Of a stretch of DNA of 64,000 nt, positions 43,684-52,972 are shown in pieces (within the stretch, counting starts at the first letter, position 1; every line of letters starts with the position of its first letter). Source of the DNA: Streptosporangium becharense. Lineage in GTDB: Bacteria; Actinomycetota; Actinomycetes; Streptosporangiales; Streptosporangiaceae. The stretch is from contig NZ_JACHMP010000001.1 of the NCBI RefSeq assembly GCF_014204985.1, positions 4,464,001 to 4,528,000 of the forward strand, written 5' to 3'. The position numbers and the translations under genes were made by a program. The notes under the pieces are model-generated. The model did no database searches. It worked only from the letters and a program-made list of their open reading frames with translations, and was not told the DNA's origin.

Positions 43684-45557
43684 CCAGCGGCAACATTCGC
43701 CGAGCTCAGCTCATCTCCCCGTTCGGAGTGGGCGCGATGACTGTGATGGTGGACGGCACTTCCGTCATCACCACTGGGCTCGACCACTGGTTCGAAGGCG
43801 AGGACGTTGACGTAAGCGAGTTCAGGATCGACGAATGGCGACTGCAGAAGCGGCTGCGCGTCAGCCACTTCCGGCTGCCACCGGACTACCGGCCCCGGGT
43901 CCCGGGAATGCCCAATAGTCCCAACCTCCTGCTCACGATTCCCTTCCTCCGGTTCCCGAGCTGGAGCTTCTGCCCGTACTGCAAGCGATTGGAGGAGCAG
44001 CCACTCGCTTACCACGGAAAAGCCCGCTGCCCGGATAAGCAGCACCAGGCGGGCGGCAAGCCCGCTACCAAGGGGCCCGCGATGTCTCAGGTTCCCTTCG
44101 TGGTGATCTGCGAGAAGGGACATGTCGGCAACTTTCCCTGGCGGGAGTGGGTTCATCGCAGCATCCAGCCGTCCTGCCGTGGAGTTCTCCGCCTAAAGGC
44201 CGTGGGCACCGGTTCCCTATCCGGACAACTCGTCGTGTGCGAAGGGTGCGGCAAGGTTCGCACGCTGGAAGGAGTCACTACGGCTACCAAGGTGGATGGT
44301 GAGGCGTCGACCATCCTTAGCAGCCAACTGGAAAAGGGCGCCGACTACGCCTGCGACGGATGGCGGCCGTGGCTTGGCGGAGCGTCCCAGCCATGCGGTC
44401 ATCCCTTGCGGGGCAGCCTGCGGGGCGCATCTAATGTCTACTTTCCCCTGGTAGAGAGCTCTATCTACCTTCCGCAGAGTTCGAGCACTGTACCGCCTAC
44501 GCTCTTGGAGATCCTCAATCGCCCGAACTTCGTGACTGCGATGAATCTCGCGCGGAAGACCGGGGACGTGACCGTGGCGACCGTTCGCATGATCGACGAA
44601 TACAATGTACTCAAGCCGTATACAGACGCCCAGATCCAGCAAGCCCTTGATGAGGCATACGGCGGCGAAATGGCGGAGGAGGTTTACGACCTCGATGAGC
44701 TCACCCCAACACAATGGCGGCGTCCCGAGTACGCCATGCTCCGCAACGAGATCGACCATCCAAACCTTGTAGTGAACTCCGCGGCCGTGCCCTACGAGCA
44801 TGCCATAAGAAATAACTTTTCCCGTGTACGGCTGGTGGAATCGCTGCGCGAGACTCGCGCCCTATGGGGCTTCACCCGATTGGTCTCTTCCGGTCTCAAA
44901 CTCAAGGAAGGCAAGAGCAGGCTCTGGAAGAACCAGCCCTCCCCCGAACGAGACTGGCTCCCGGCCTACACCGTCTCCGGGGAGGGCATCTACCTTGAAC
45001 TCGACGAAGAGCGCCTGCGTGCATGGGAGAGGCGTGATGAGGTCCAGGACAGGGCAAACCGCATCGCGGAGCGATACCGCGGCCTTCCCGCCGATCGTCT
45101 GCTCACTCCTAAGGAGATTACCCCGCGCTTCCTCCTGATCCACACCATCGCCCATCTGCTCATCAACCAACTGATCTTCGAGTGTGGTTACAGCACCGCC
45201 TCACTCCGGGAACGGCTATATGTCTCCGACGAGCGCGACGCGCCGATGGCGGGAATGCTGGTCTATACGGCTGCCGGAGACGCCGAAGGCACCATGGGCG
45301 GATTGGTCCGGATGGGCAAGCCGGGGTATTTGGAGCGCGCGTGGGCGGCGGCTCTGGCGAACGCCGAATGGTGCTCGACCGATCCAATCTGCATGGAAGC
45401 CGGCGAAGGCGGTCAGGGGCCGGATTCCTGCAACCTCGCTGCATGCCACGCGTGCGCTCTCCTGCCAGAGACTGCTTGCGAGGAGTTCAACAGATTCCTT
45501 GACCGTGGACTCGTCGTCGGCTCGCTGACGGAACCCAAACTCGGGTTTTTCAGCTGA
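43680..45557 (+). CDS. drmB: DISARM protein DrmB (DUF1998)
   Basis: A 625-residue protein. The N-terminus reads RRAQLISPFGVGAMTVM, followed by zinc-type pairs (FCPYCKRLEEQP, VICEKGHVGNFPWREW, VCEGCGKVR). The C-terminal DUF1998 core reads PRFLLIHTIAHLLINQLIFE with a Cys-rich end (DSCNLAACHACALLPETACE). In DISARM, DrmA and DrmB form a DNA-recognition complex. ATG 43680 sits in an ATGA overlap with drmA. No drmC (phospholipase-D-like) follows; the next gene is convergent. Confidence 0.9.
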   Translation: MTSGNIRRAQLISPFGVGAMTVMVDGTSVITTGLDHWFEGEDVDVSEFRIDEWRLQKRLRVSHFRLPPDYRPRVPGMPNSPNLLLTIPFLRFPSWSFCPYCKRLEEQPLAYHGKARCPDKQHQAGGKPATKGPAMSQVPFVVICEKGHVGNFPWREWVHRSIQPSCRGVLRLKAVGTGSLSGQLVVCEGCGKVRTLEGVTTATKVDGEASTILSSQLEKGADYACDGWRPWLGGASQPCGHPLRGSLRGASNVYFPLVESSIYLPQSSSTVPPTLLEILNRPNFVTAMNLARKTGDVTVATVRMIDEYNVLKPYTDAQIQQALDEAYGGEMAEEVYDLDELTPTQWRRPEYAMLRNEIDHPNLVVNSAAVPYEHAIRNNFSRVRLVESLRETRALWGFTRLVSSGLKLKEGKSRLWKNQPSPERDWLPAYTVSGEGIYLELDEERLRAWERRDEVQDRANRIAERYRGLPADRLLTPKEITPRFLLIHTIAHLLINQLIFECGYSTASLRERLYVSDERDAPMAGMLVYTAAGDAEGTMGGLVRMGKPGYLERAWAAALANAEWCSTDPICMEAGEGGQGPDSCNLAACHACALLPETACEEFNRFLDRGLVVGSLTEPKLGFFS

Positions 45558-45898
45558 GATGGATGCTGGCGTCACCAGCCTCCCCTTTCCCGACGCCTGC
45601 AGGTGACGGGCCTGTCTAGAGCCATTGTTCTTACAGTCCTGGCTTTCATCGATCGCGCCACACGATGGATGCGAAGTCCGTGATCGTCACGGCCCTCAGT
45701 TGCGATGCCCGCTGTAGGAGAGCGTGGATTGTAAGGCTGGTCTGCCTCGTTCGACCTGCAGGAATAAGCTGTCCGGCTCGTCGGGCGGACAAGATCATCC
45801 CGCGCATGTCCCTGCGCGATGCGACTGTGTAATAAGCATTCGGATGGTCATACTCGCTGCTGTAGCACCGCGAAGCGACGTGTGGTTCATGCGCGTGG
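45558..45898. other. Intergenic between convergent DrmB and Vsr-like genes
   Basis: A 341-bp interval. A 115-codon minus-strand frame crosses it but has no family features and overlaps the Vsr-like gene, so it is not called. No strong terminator hairpin is visible. Confidence 0.5.
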
Positions 45899-46483
45899 TC
45901 ATGTTCGGCCTGATTGTCCGTGCCGCATGACTTCATCGACGATGCGAGTGGCCGCTTCCGATGGATCTTCGTGCTCCCATACACGAATGACACGCCACCC
46001 TGCTTGATGCAGGTGCTCGTTGGTGGCTATGTCGCGAGCGACGTTCTTGGCCAGCTTCTCTGACCACCACGTGTCGTTCGAGGCAGGACGGGTGGCGTGC
46101 TCAGGACAGGAGTGCCAGAAACACCCGTCTATGAACACCGCGACCTTCGTCCGTGTGAAGGCGATGTCGATGGTCCGCCGTTTCATGCCAGGTATTGGCC
46201 AGGCCACTCGATACCGCAGCCCGTGGGCGTGCAGCAGCTTCCGCACGGCGAGCTCAGGGGCAGTGTCCCTCCGACGTTGCCTGCTCATCCGTGCCGACAC
46301 GTCGGCCGAGCTGGGAAGAGGCATGGTAGCCACGCCATAACGGTATAGCTCATCCACGGTCCTAGGCGCCACTGATGCCCCGCGTTCCAGACGCGGTTGC
46401 CTGCACTCTTCGACATGTCGACCTCTCGAAGGGGGCGGAGGCATGTAGTCAATCAAAGCGACTCCACGAAAACCGGGGTACAT
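45899..46483 (-). CDS. vsr: Vsr-type endonuclease associated with the DptH-like gene
   Basis: The Vsr core is clear: ARMSRQRRRDTAPELAVRKL, the Asp strand RTIDIAFTRTKVAVFIDG, CFWHSCPEHATRP and WRVIRVWEHEDP. Vsr nicks at T:G mismatches from 5mC deamination; here it may be repair or a repurposed nuclease. The start is uncertain. ATG 46483 lies eight nt after the DptH-like stop, within reach of a GGGAG, and gives a 50-residue leader; ATG 46324 (MPLPSSAD) is nearer the conserved part. It is last in the leftward operon DptF-DptG-DptH-Vsr, which suggests co-expression. Confidence 0.8.
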   Translation of the reverse strand: MYPGFRGVALIDYMPPPPSRGRHVEECRQPRLERGASVAPRTVDELYRYGVATMPLPSSADVSARMSRQRRRDTAPELAVRKLLHAHGLRYRVAWPIPGMKRRTIDIAFTRTKVAVFIDGCFWHSCPEHATRPASNDTWWSEKLAKNVARDIATNEHLHQAGWRVIRVWEHEDPSEAATRIVDEVMRHGQSGRT

Positions 46484-46490
46484 CACCTGT

Positions 46491-49400
46491 TTAGCTCCCG
46501 TCGTAGGCCACCTGCAGTCGTATGGTGCCCTTCGCCGTGTGCAGAAAGGCGTCACCATGTCCGGCCAGAGCTTCAGCTCCGGTCTCGTCCAGAATGATGC
46601 GACTGTCGGTCGCGGTCTTGACCCGCAGAGCGAGTTGGGCGGGGAAGTTGGAGCGGATGGTCGTCGAGATAACGTCCGCGCTCGGGCGCTGCGTGGCTGC
46701 GATAACGTGGATGCCCGCAGCGCGGGCCTTCTGCGTTAGGCGCTTGAGCAGTGCTTCGATTTGCTTCTTCTCTTCAGGGTCGCTGGTGAGGTCGGCGTAC
46801 TCGTCCAGGACGACGACGATCCATGGCTTTCGGTCTGCTTTGTCGACCTTAGCGTTGTACTCGACGAGCTTGCGTGCGCGGATCGCCTTCATGTCCTTGT
46901 AGCGCTCGTCCATCTCTTTGACGGTTTCCTCAAGAATCTCGATCGCGTCGGCGGCGTCCATACCGATCATGCCATCAAGGTGAGGGTCGTCCTCGAAGTC
47001 GACAAGCTCGGTGCCCTTGGGATCAACGAGGCGGAGTCGCAGGGCACTCTTGTCATACCGGATCAAGCCCTTGAGGATCGTGTCCAGGGCAACGGACTTT
47101 CCTGATCCAGTAGTGCCAGCCACCAGCAAGTGCGGTGAGTCCGCGGAGGAGAGGTCGATGGTGACCGGGTTACCTTCGATGTCGGCGCCCAGCGGGGCGA
47201 TGAGGCTCTCGGGATCGACCGGGCACTGCTGCCACAGTGCCTTGGCGTCGACCCCGTACTTTTCGTCGTCGATCTTGGGGATTTCGAAGAGTACGGAGCC
47301 GCGGTCGCTGCGGGTGCGAATGCTGAACCCGGAGGGCAGCGCCAGAGCCAGGAAGATCTCGTCACGCCGGTTGGTCAGTTTGTCCACGGTGACCCCAGGA
47401 TTGGGGATGAATCGGAAGATGTAGAAGCCGGGCCCCTCCTGCCACTTGCCGAACTCCGGGGAGCTGACCGCGACCTTGTGGCGGACGAAGACGTCAACGA
47501 CCTTGTTGTATCGAAGCCGCAGCTCCTCCTCGGGGAGCCCACCGCGGTGAGCCTTCGGAGGGACAGGATCCGCCTCTGCGGCAGAGTGGCGCGCAATTAC
47601 CACTCTCGGCACGTTTGTTGGAGCAGTCGTTCCGACCACCTCGGCAGGTGCCGTCGGTTCTTCCGGAGTAGGCAGTTTGGCGGAAATGTCTGTCAAGGTG
47701 GTCTGAACGGCGCTGCCAGAGACCTTCACGGTCCCGCCGAGGTCCCTAGAGGCAACAAGGGGGTCTGCATCGGCGGGGTCCTGATTTGCGCGCAGAGCGC
47801 CGATGAGGTTCAGCAGCTCGTGCTTGTTCAACCTCACCAAGGTGTGCTTGCCGAGGCTTCCGACCACGGGAGCCGGCTGATCGTCCTCGGCTGAGATAGC
47901 CACAGCAACGCCAGTAACTTGACCGAGCTGGACATCCTCGGAGCGCAGGGCGTCAAGGACCTTCGCCTCGACCTGACGGTGGCCGTCGTCGCCGATCACG
48001 GTGCGAGCTGGAAGGTCTGCAGCCTTTAAAACGTTTCCACTGCTCTGAGCGATCGCGGCGGCAAGCTCGTCCAGCCAGAAGGGACGGTCGTGGCGAACCT
48101 CGCCGTCCGAGCGAAAGGCATCCTCGCACAGGTCGGTGGTGCGGTTGAGTTGTTCCTCGGCCGAGCCGACGTCAAAGGTCTGGCGGAACTTGGACTCGGC
48201 GACCAGGATATCCAGGCGAACCATGCCGTCATCCTGGACGGTCAGCACGAAGCGGCCCAGATCAGCACGAGTCTTGTGTCCCCGGCCGAACCAGCGGTGG
48301 TGCTCGTCGAAGCTGATCCAGGTGACCAGGCTCGTGCCCTGCCGAGGGACGGGGAACTGCTGGTCAATGACGAACCGGGTGGCGACCAGGCCGACGACTT
48401 CGTTGACCGTGGTGCCGATACCGAGGGAGCGCAGCACGGCACCAGGGGCCACATTACGGCCTACCTCGTAGATCCGCTTAGCGGTGCCTTCGGAGTCCTG
48501 CGGAGTAACGACCCCGATCTGCTCCAACCGGCGCCGCAGTCGCCGGACGACGAACTGCTGGCCGGTCTGTGAGCTGACAATAAGGGTGTAGGACTCGTTC
48601 TTGCCGACTCTGGGCTTGACCAGGATGACGTCAGGGCGGTTACGCAGGGCATCGATCTGCTCACGTCCAATGAAGCTGTCGAGAGTGACGACCCAGTGGG
48701 CCACGCGGTGCAGGGTGGTGAACAAGTCCTGGTGCTGGTCGAACCGCACCTGCATCTCGAAGTAGTCGATGCCGTCGACGCTCTCCCGAGAGACCGGGGA
48801 ACGGCGGTCGTAGCGCACGCACAAGGTCGACCAGGACTCAAGAGTCTCGTCGGCGGTCTCGGGCAACAGCGCTCTTACGACGTTCTCGCTGGTTTGAGCC
48901 AGGTTGTGCGAGGCCGGGTGCTTCCAGGAGTTGAAGGAACCCGACAAGGATTCCTTCTTGGTGCTCTCCTTGATACTAGTCTGGGTGCCGAACAGCGCGG
49001 GAGCCAGGGCGAGGTCGATGGTGTCTTCCAGCCCTGACAGGTCTGCTTCCTGGTCGGGCTCCCATGCTTGCAGGATGAGTTGGACGTCGGGCAGGAAACT
49101 GTCCTCGGACATCTCTGCGCCGGAAAACTGCAGGTCAAAACCCTGAATGATCTCGTGATGGGTTGCTTGGGGAGCCAGCACGACCAGATCGACCTTCAGA
49201 CGAGGGCTCTTGGCCCGCATCTGCTTTGCCACGCGCATGGGCAGGACAGGGTCGCCGTTGCGGTCCAGAAGTAGTACGCGTAGGCCGTCGAGCTTGTGAG
49301 GGTAGGTCGTCAGGTAGTCGGTGATGACGCGGACCATCTCATCGATCGCGGTCTCATCGACACTGGAGAGCCAGTCCTTGGACTCGTTGCCGCCATGGCG

Positions 49401-51524
49401 GACAGGCGCGTACTCCTCATGTCCGGCCGATTCCCGCATCGGAATGGCAATCGTGCCGCCGGGCCCGACGAGGATCGCAGGTGTCCCATGGGGGGAGATA
49501 CGATCGATGGCGTCGAAGAAGAGGTCCTCGTTCTCCTGGTTGAGACTCAGCCCTCCCTCCTTGTTCAGGGCCGTCTTGATGCTGCCGGCGGCCTCCGCGT
49601 AGTTCTTTGCCAGCCAGCGCAGCTTCAGCGGGTGGGTGGCCAGCATCATCATGCGGTGGTCGGCCAGCCCGACGACATCGGTCAGGACGACGGCCTCAAG
49701 GTCTACGTTCGGGGCGTTGTTGGGAACCAGGGCGGTGCGAGCTGCGCGGAGTATGCCTTCCCATTCGCGTACGTATTCGTTGATGTTCTCGGCCTCGAGC
49801 CCGTCGGAGATCCGCTTGAAGTGCTTCTGTTTGAGGCGCTCCATCTGGCTGGCGAAATGTGATGTGGGTTCGGGCACGGGCTCGTCGACCTGCCAGTGCC
49901 TGGGCTCGTTGAACTTCTGAAGGAAGGTGTCAAAGGTCAGATTGCTGACATGGCCGGAGGGAGGTCTCCAGCCGTGGATGAGGGCCGCCAGAGCGATCTG
50001 GCCAGGGATGCCCAGGGGGTCCCAGCGGAAGCGTCGCTGGGCGGCACCGTCCATCTCGACCAGGATGCGCAGCGGGGCCCACTCGATGTTCGGGTCAAAC
50101 GGCTCGTCTTCCTGCGGCAGGCGCGGCTTGGTCAGGTCCAGCAGGCACTCCTTGACCTCGAGAGTCAGGCGAAGTCCGGTGGAGTCCTGGACATCTCGCA
50201 GGGTGCGTGCGTACAGGAAGGCGAACAGCCAGCGGCTCCACTGTCCGGCTTCCTGGTTGCCTTCAAGCCCGACGACGACGGAGCCTTCCTCTTCGTCGGA
50301 AAAGTAGGTCAGCTCGCGCAGCAGGGCACGCAGTGGGTCATGGACGAATTGAGAGTCCGGGAAGGCGAGTTTTTCGACTTTGCGGCGACATCGCTTGGAC
50401 AGCAGGTCGGCTAGCGGTTCGGTTCCTCCGACGGGAGCCTCGTCAAGGAAGCGCTGTGCGGATTCCTGGTCTCCGCGGTCGAGCGCGTCTTCGATCATCA
50501 TGGCGTCGTACTCGTCGACCCGCTCTGCGGCGCTCCGCTCGATCTCCTGACGGATCTGCTGGCCCAGGCCGATCTTCTTGGACTTCTGCTCGAACACTTC
50601 AAGCCATAGGGTCAGGTCCTGCTCACGGCGAAGCTGACGAGCATCCTGCGGGGTAGAACCATTGAGCTTGAGTACCAGGCTGCGCATGCGCGTTCTGGCA
50701 GTATCGGCGTCCATGCCGATGTGCTCCAAGGACTCCTCGCTGAACTCAGTCGTGGCGATGCGATCTATCAGGTCGTCCTCGGTGATCTCCTTGCCGGTGG
50801 GCTGTTTGAAGGCACTGACCCAGACGTTCTTCTTGATTCGGGCGGGCAGCGCAGCGGGCTTGATGAAGAGCCCTCGGTCCGGAAAGAGATCAAGAGCGGG
50901 CAGGGCTGCAGAGATCTCGGAGTAGACCACGTCAGGGGTATGGACCTGAGTTGCTGCGACTTTCTGCGCGGTTTCGACCAGGAAGGTCGCCCAGCGGCGC
51001 AAGGACCGGGGCGCCTCATCGGTGACGGCACGCCAGATCTCCGGCAAACGGGTGGCCATGAGGGCCGGAACGGTGCCGATGCCACCGGCCTCCCGCCACG
51101 CTTCTGCCATGAACCTTTCGAACCCGCGCTCGCCGGAGGTGTCGTGGTGATCCCCCAGGATCGTGGCGTCGTCAAGGGCGTTCATGGCCGCCAGCCCCTG
51201 TGCGTCCGGCGACTCCCCCCATTCGAAGAGCAACACCGCCGTACCCTGTCCCGAATTTCGCCACTTGGTCAGCTGGTCCTGCGGATCCAGCAGGTAATCA
51301 ACCGGTACGCCTTCGATCGGCTCCGAGGTGCCGACCTTGACGACAACCTGACGGTCCGGCGATTCCAACAGCCTCTGGGCCGTGCGACGGAGAGCCTCGG
51401 CCACGGTCGGCCGATCGAATCCACTGACTCGCAGGACGGCACGGGCTCCGCTGATATCAGTGACCTTGCGCAGCGCTTCGTCGGCGACGAACCGACCGAG
51501 CGCTCGGATACTGCTGTCGGTCAC
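46491..51524 (-). CDS. dptH: DptH-like restriction ATPase with FtsK/HerA domain
   Basis: A 1677-residue protein. The C-terminal 300 residues are an FtsK/HerA motor: ADIEGNPVTIDLSSADSPHL, Walker A VAGTTGSGKSVALDT near residue 1470, Walker B PWIVVVLDEYADL near residue 1566, then AAGIHVIAATQRPSADVIS. The long N-terminal region is helical and unrecognised. Size, C-terminal motor and position third after a P-loop protein and a mid-size partner match DptH (DndH) of phosphorothioate-dependent restriction. GTG 51524 overlaps the DptG-like stop by 4 nt. No dnd modification genes are in the window. Other large FtsK-domain defence proteins are the main alternative. Confidence 0.7.
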   Translation of the reverse strand: MTDSSIRALGRFVADEALRKVTDISGARAVLRVSGFDRPTVAEALRRTAQRLLESPDRQVVVKVGTSEPIEGVPVDYLLDPQDQLTKWRNSGQGTAVLLFEWGESPDAQGLAAMNALDDATILGDHHDTSGERGFERFMAEAWREAGGIGTVPALMATRLPEIWRAVTDEAPRSLRRWATFLVETAQKVAATQVHTPDVVYSEISAALPALDLFPDRGLFIKPAALPARIKKNVWVSAFKQPTGKEITEDDLIDRIATTEFSEESLEHIGMDADTARTRMRSLVLKLNGSTPQDARQLRREQDLTLWLEVFEQKSKKIGLGQQIRQEIERSAAERVDEYDAMMIEDALDRGDQESAQRFLDEAPVGGTEPLADLLSKRCRRKVEKLAFPDSQFVHDPLRALLRELTYFSDEEEGSVVVGLEGNQEAGQWSRWLFAFLYARTLRDVQDSTGLRLTLEVKECLLDLTKPRLPQEDEPFDPNIEWAPLRILVEMDGAAQRRFRWDPLGIPGQIALAALIHGWRPPSGHVSNLTFDTFLQKFNEPRHWQVDEPVPEPTSHFASQMERLKQKHFKRISDGLEAENINEYVREWEGILRAARTALVPNNAPNVDLEAVVLTDVVGLADHRMMMLATHPLKLRWLAKNYAEAAGSIKTALNKEGGLSLNQENEDLFFDAIDRISPHGTPAILVGPGGTIAIPMRESAGHEEYAPVRHGGNESKDWLSSVDETAIDEMVRVITDYLTTYPHKLDGLRVLLLDRNGDPVLPMRVAKQMRAKSPRLKVDLVVLAPQATHHEIIQGFDLQFSGAEMSEDSFLPDVQLILQAWEPDQEADLSGLEDTIDLALAPALFGTQTSIKESTKKESLSGSFNSWKHPASHNLAQTSENVVRALLPETADETLESWSTLCVRYDRRSPVSRESVDGIDYFEMQVRFDQHQDLFTTLHRVAHWVVTLDSFIGREQIDALRNRPDVILVKPRVGKNESYTLIVSSQTGQQFVVRRLRRRLEQIGVVTPQDSEGTAKRIYEVGRNVAPGAVLRSLGIGTTVNEVVGLVATRFVIDQQFPVPRQGTSLVTWISFDEHHRWFGRGHKTRADLGRFVLTVQDDGMVRLDILVAESKFRQTFDVGSAEEQLNRTTDLCEDAFRSDGEVRHDRPFWLDELAAAIAQSSGNVLKAADLPARTVIGDDGHRQVEAKVLDALRSEDVQLGQVTGVAVAISAEDDQPAPVVGSLGKHTLVRLNKHELLNLIGALRANQDPADADPLVASRDLGGTVKVSGSAVQTTLTDISAKLPTPEEPTAPAEVVGTTAPTNVPRVVIARHSAAEADPVPPKAHRGGLPEEELRLRYNKVVDVFVRHKVAVSSPEFGKWQEGPGFYIFRFIPNPGVTVDKLTNRRDEIFLALALPSGFSIRTRSDRGSVLFEIPKIDDEKYGVDAKALWQQCPVDPESLIAPLGADIEGNPVTIDLSSADSPHLLVAGTTGSGKSVALDTILKGLIRYDKSALRLRLVDPKGTELVDFEDDPHLDGMIGMDAADAIEILEETVKEMDERYKDMKAIRARKLVEYNAKVDKADRKPWIVVVLDEYADLTSDPEEKKQIEALLKRLTQKARAAGIHVIAATQRPSADVISTTIRSNFPAQLALRVKTATDSRIILDETGAEALAGHGDAFLHTAKGTIRLQVAYDGS

Positions 51525-52972
51525 CGGGGTTCCCCTCGAACCATGCTGGTTGCATCTGAATATTGAGTGAGCAGACCGATAGCGGCCAGCTTTTCCCGGA
51601 ACGCCTTGCCGTTGTGGTCAAGGATCGACGGGTCGACCTCGTAAGCCAACGGGCTCGCAGCCGCGACCTTGTTCTCCACCACGAGCCCGTACTTCTCGTA
51701 CAGCAATGCACAGAACTGGTCAAACTCCATCTCCGTGCCCTGCGGGACGGTGGCAGATACCAGACCCTCAAGCATCGGGGGCTTCATGGTGAAGTGTCGG
51801 CGCCCGACCGTCGCATTCAGGGCTCCCACAGCAGCGAGGGTCTCACTGAAGAACGCTCGGGGAGAGGCGACCGCGCTGCCGGCCTCTTTGGTGAACCTTT
51901 CGTAGCGGCGCTTCCTGTCCTCGTCACCTTCGGCTTCGATTTCGTCGATCATTTCCTGAGCCTGGACATTGATCGCGTTCACGATGTCATTGCGGAAGCC
52001 GGTGAGGTTCTTCTGCGACTCTCTGCGCAGCGGGGTTGCCTCGTTGCCGAAGTCCAGCAGGATCGACTCGTGATCGGTAACACCGAGCTTCGTCCGTGCG
52101 AGGTGCAGCTGGTGGCGTGCCAGGCAGTAGGGGACCCAGTGCATGAGGCTCTCGGTGCGCTTTGCTCTGGGGACCGTCGCAATCCGAGTGACAATGTTGC
52201 GGGTCCCTTCCCTCAGCAGATCAGGCCACGGGCTGAGATCCTCGCGCAGCTCGATTCCTGCGTCTGGGCCCGCCACGGGCGCTTCGTCGTAGTCGAAGTC
52301 GTGCGCGCTGAGGGCCTTGGCAAGGTTGCCCAGCGGAGTGCCGCTGTCCTGTACGAGGTCGGTCAGGCCCTTTCGAGTCGCTTCCTTGCGGTCGGCATCA
52401 GGGTCGCTGCGTAAGACTTTGTAGGCCCATCCCCCGCCATCGCGGAAGAGGTAACGCTCGATACTCGGAGCATTGATGCCAGCAGCGACCTTGCCGGCCT
52501 GCTTGCGCTTCTTGTCGCTGCTCTTGGAGGAGGCATCGGTTTGCTTGATTCGTCGTTCGACTGCGTCGTAGTGGATGAGCTCACCAACGAACGGATAAAT
52601 GTGCACGCCGAACCAACCGGGTTGGCTACGACGCCCGGGGATTTCGACCAACAGGGAGGAGAACAGGGCGTGGAGCGTTGCCATCGTCTCAGGGGAGTCC
52701 AGCTCGACGGCCTTGCTTAGTTCCTCGTTGCCCTCGACGATGGGGGACCTGGTCGCGATCCGCCGGACCAGGTCGTGCGAGGTCCTTCTATAAGCTGTAT
52801 CGGCTCCGCCGTCCAGGAGCCCTGCGAACTTCTCCGGGTCTTCCTGATGCGCCAGGTAGACGCCACGGGCGATCGCGAGCATCTCGAGCGGGACGTAGAA
52901 GCCGCGGCCCTGCCGTTCGAGATTCACCCCGAAGAGACGAAGGACAACCTCAGCCTTGGAACGATCGGCCAT
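51521..52972 (-). CDS. dptG: DptG-like restriction subunit
   Basis: A 483-residue soluble protein without known motif. It starts RSKAEVVLRLFGVNLERQGR and contains FVGELIHYDAVERRIKQTDA and a C-terminal EMEFDQFCALLYEKYGLVV. The call rests on its place between DptF-like and DptH-like genes, a size near the usual 430-480, and coupling at both ends: TGATG with the DptF-like gene and GTGA with the DptH-like gene. In phosphorothioate systems DptG is a scaffold or DNA-binding member of the F-G-H complex. Confidence 0.6.
   Translation of the reverse strand: MADRSKAEVVLRLFGVNLERQGRGFYVPLEMLAIARGVYLAHQEDPEKFAGLLDGGADTAYRRTSHDLVRRIATRSPIVEGNEELSKAVELDSPETMATLHALFSSLLVEIPGRRSQPGWFGVHIYPFVGELIHYDAVERRIKQTDASSKSSDKKRKQAGKVAAGINAPSIERYLFRDGGGWAYKVLRSDPDADRKEATRKGLTDLVQDSGTPLGNLAKALSAHDFDYDEAPVAGPDAGIELREDLSPWPDLLREGTRNIVTRIATVPRAKRTESLMHWVPYCLARHQLHLARTKLGVTDHESILLDFGNEATPLRRESQKNLTGFRNDIVNAINVQAQEMIDEIEAEGDEDRKRRYERFTKEAGSAVASPRAFFSETLAAVGALNATVGRRHFTMKPPMLEGLVSATVPQGTEMEFDQFCALLYEKYGLVVENKVAAASPLAYEVDPSILDHNGKAFREKLAAIGLLTQYSDATSMVRGEPR

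Noticed and set aside
45646-45993. 115-codon minus-strand frame between drmB and the Vsr-like gene
   Set aside because: No recognisable domain, no ribosome site, and it overlaps the conserved Vsr C-terminus in another frame.
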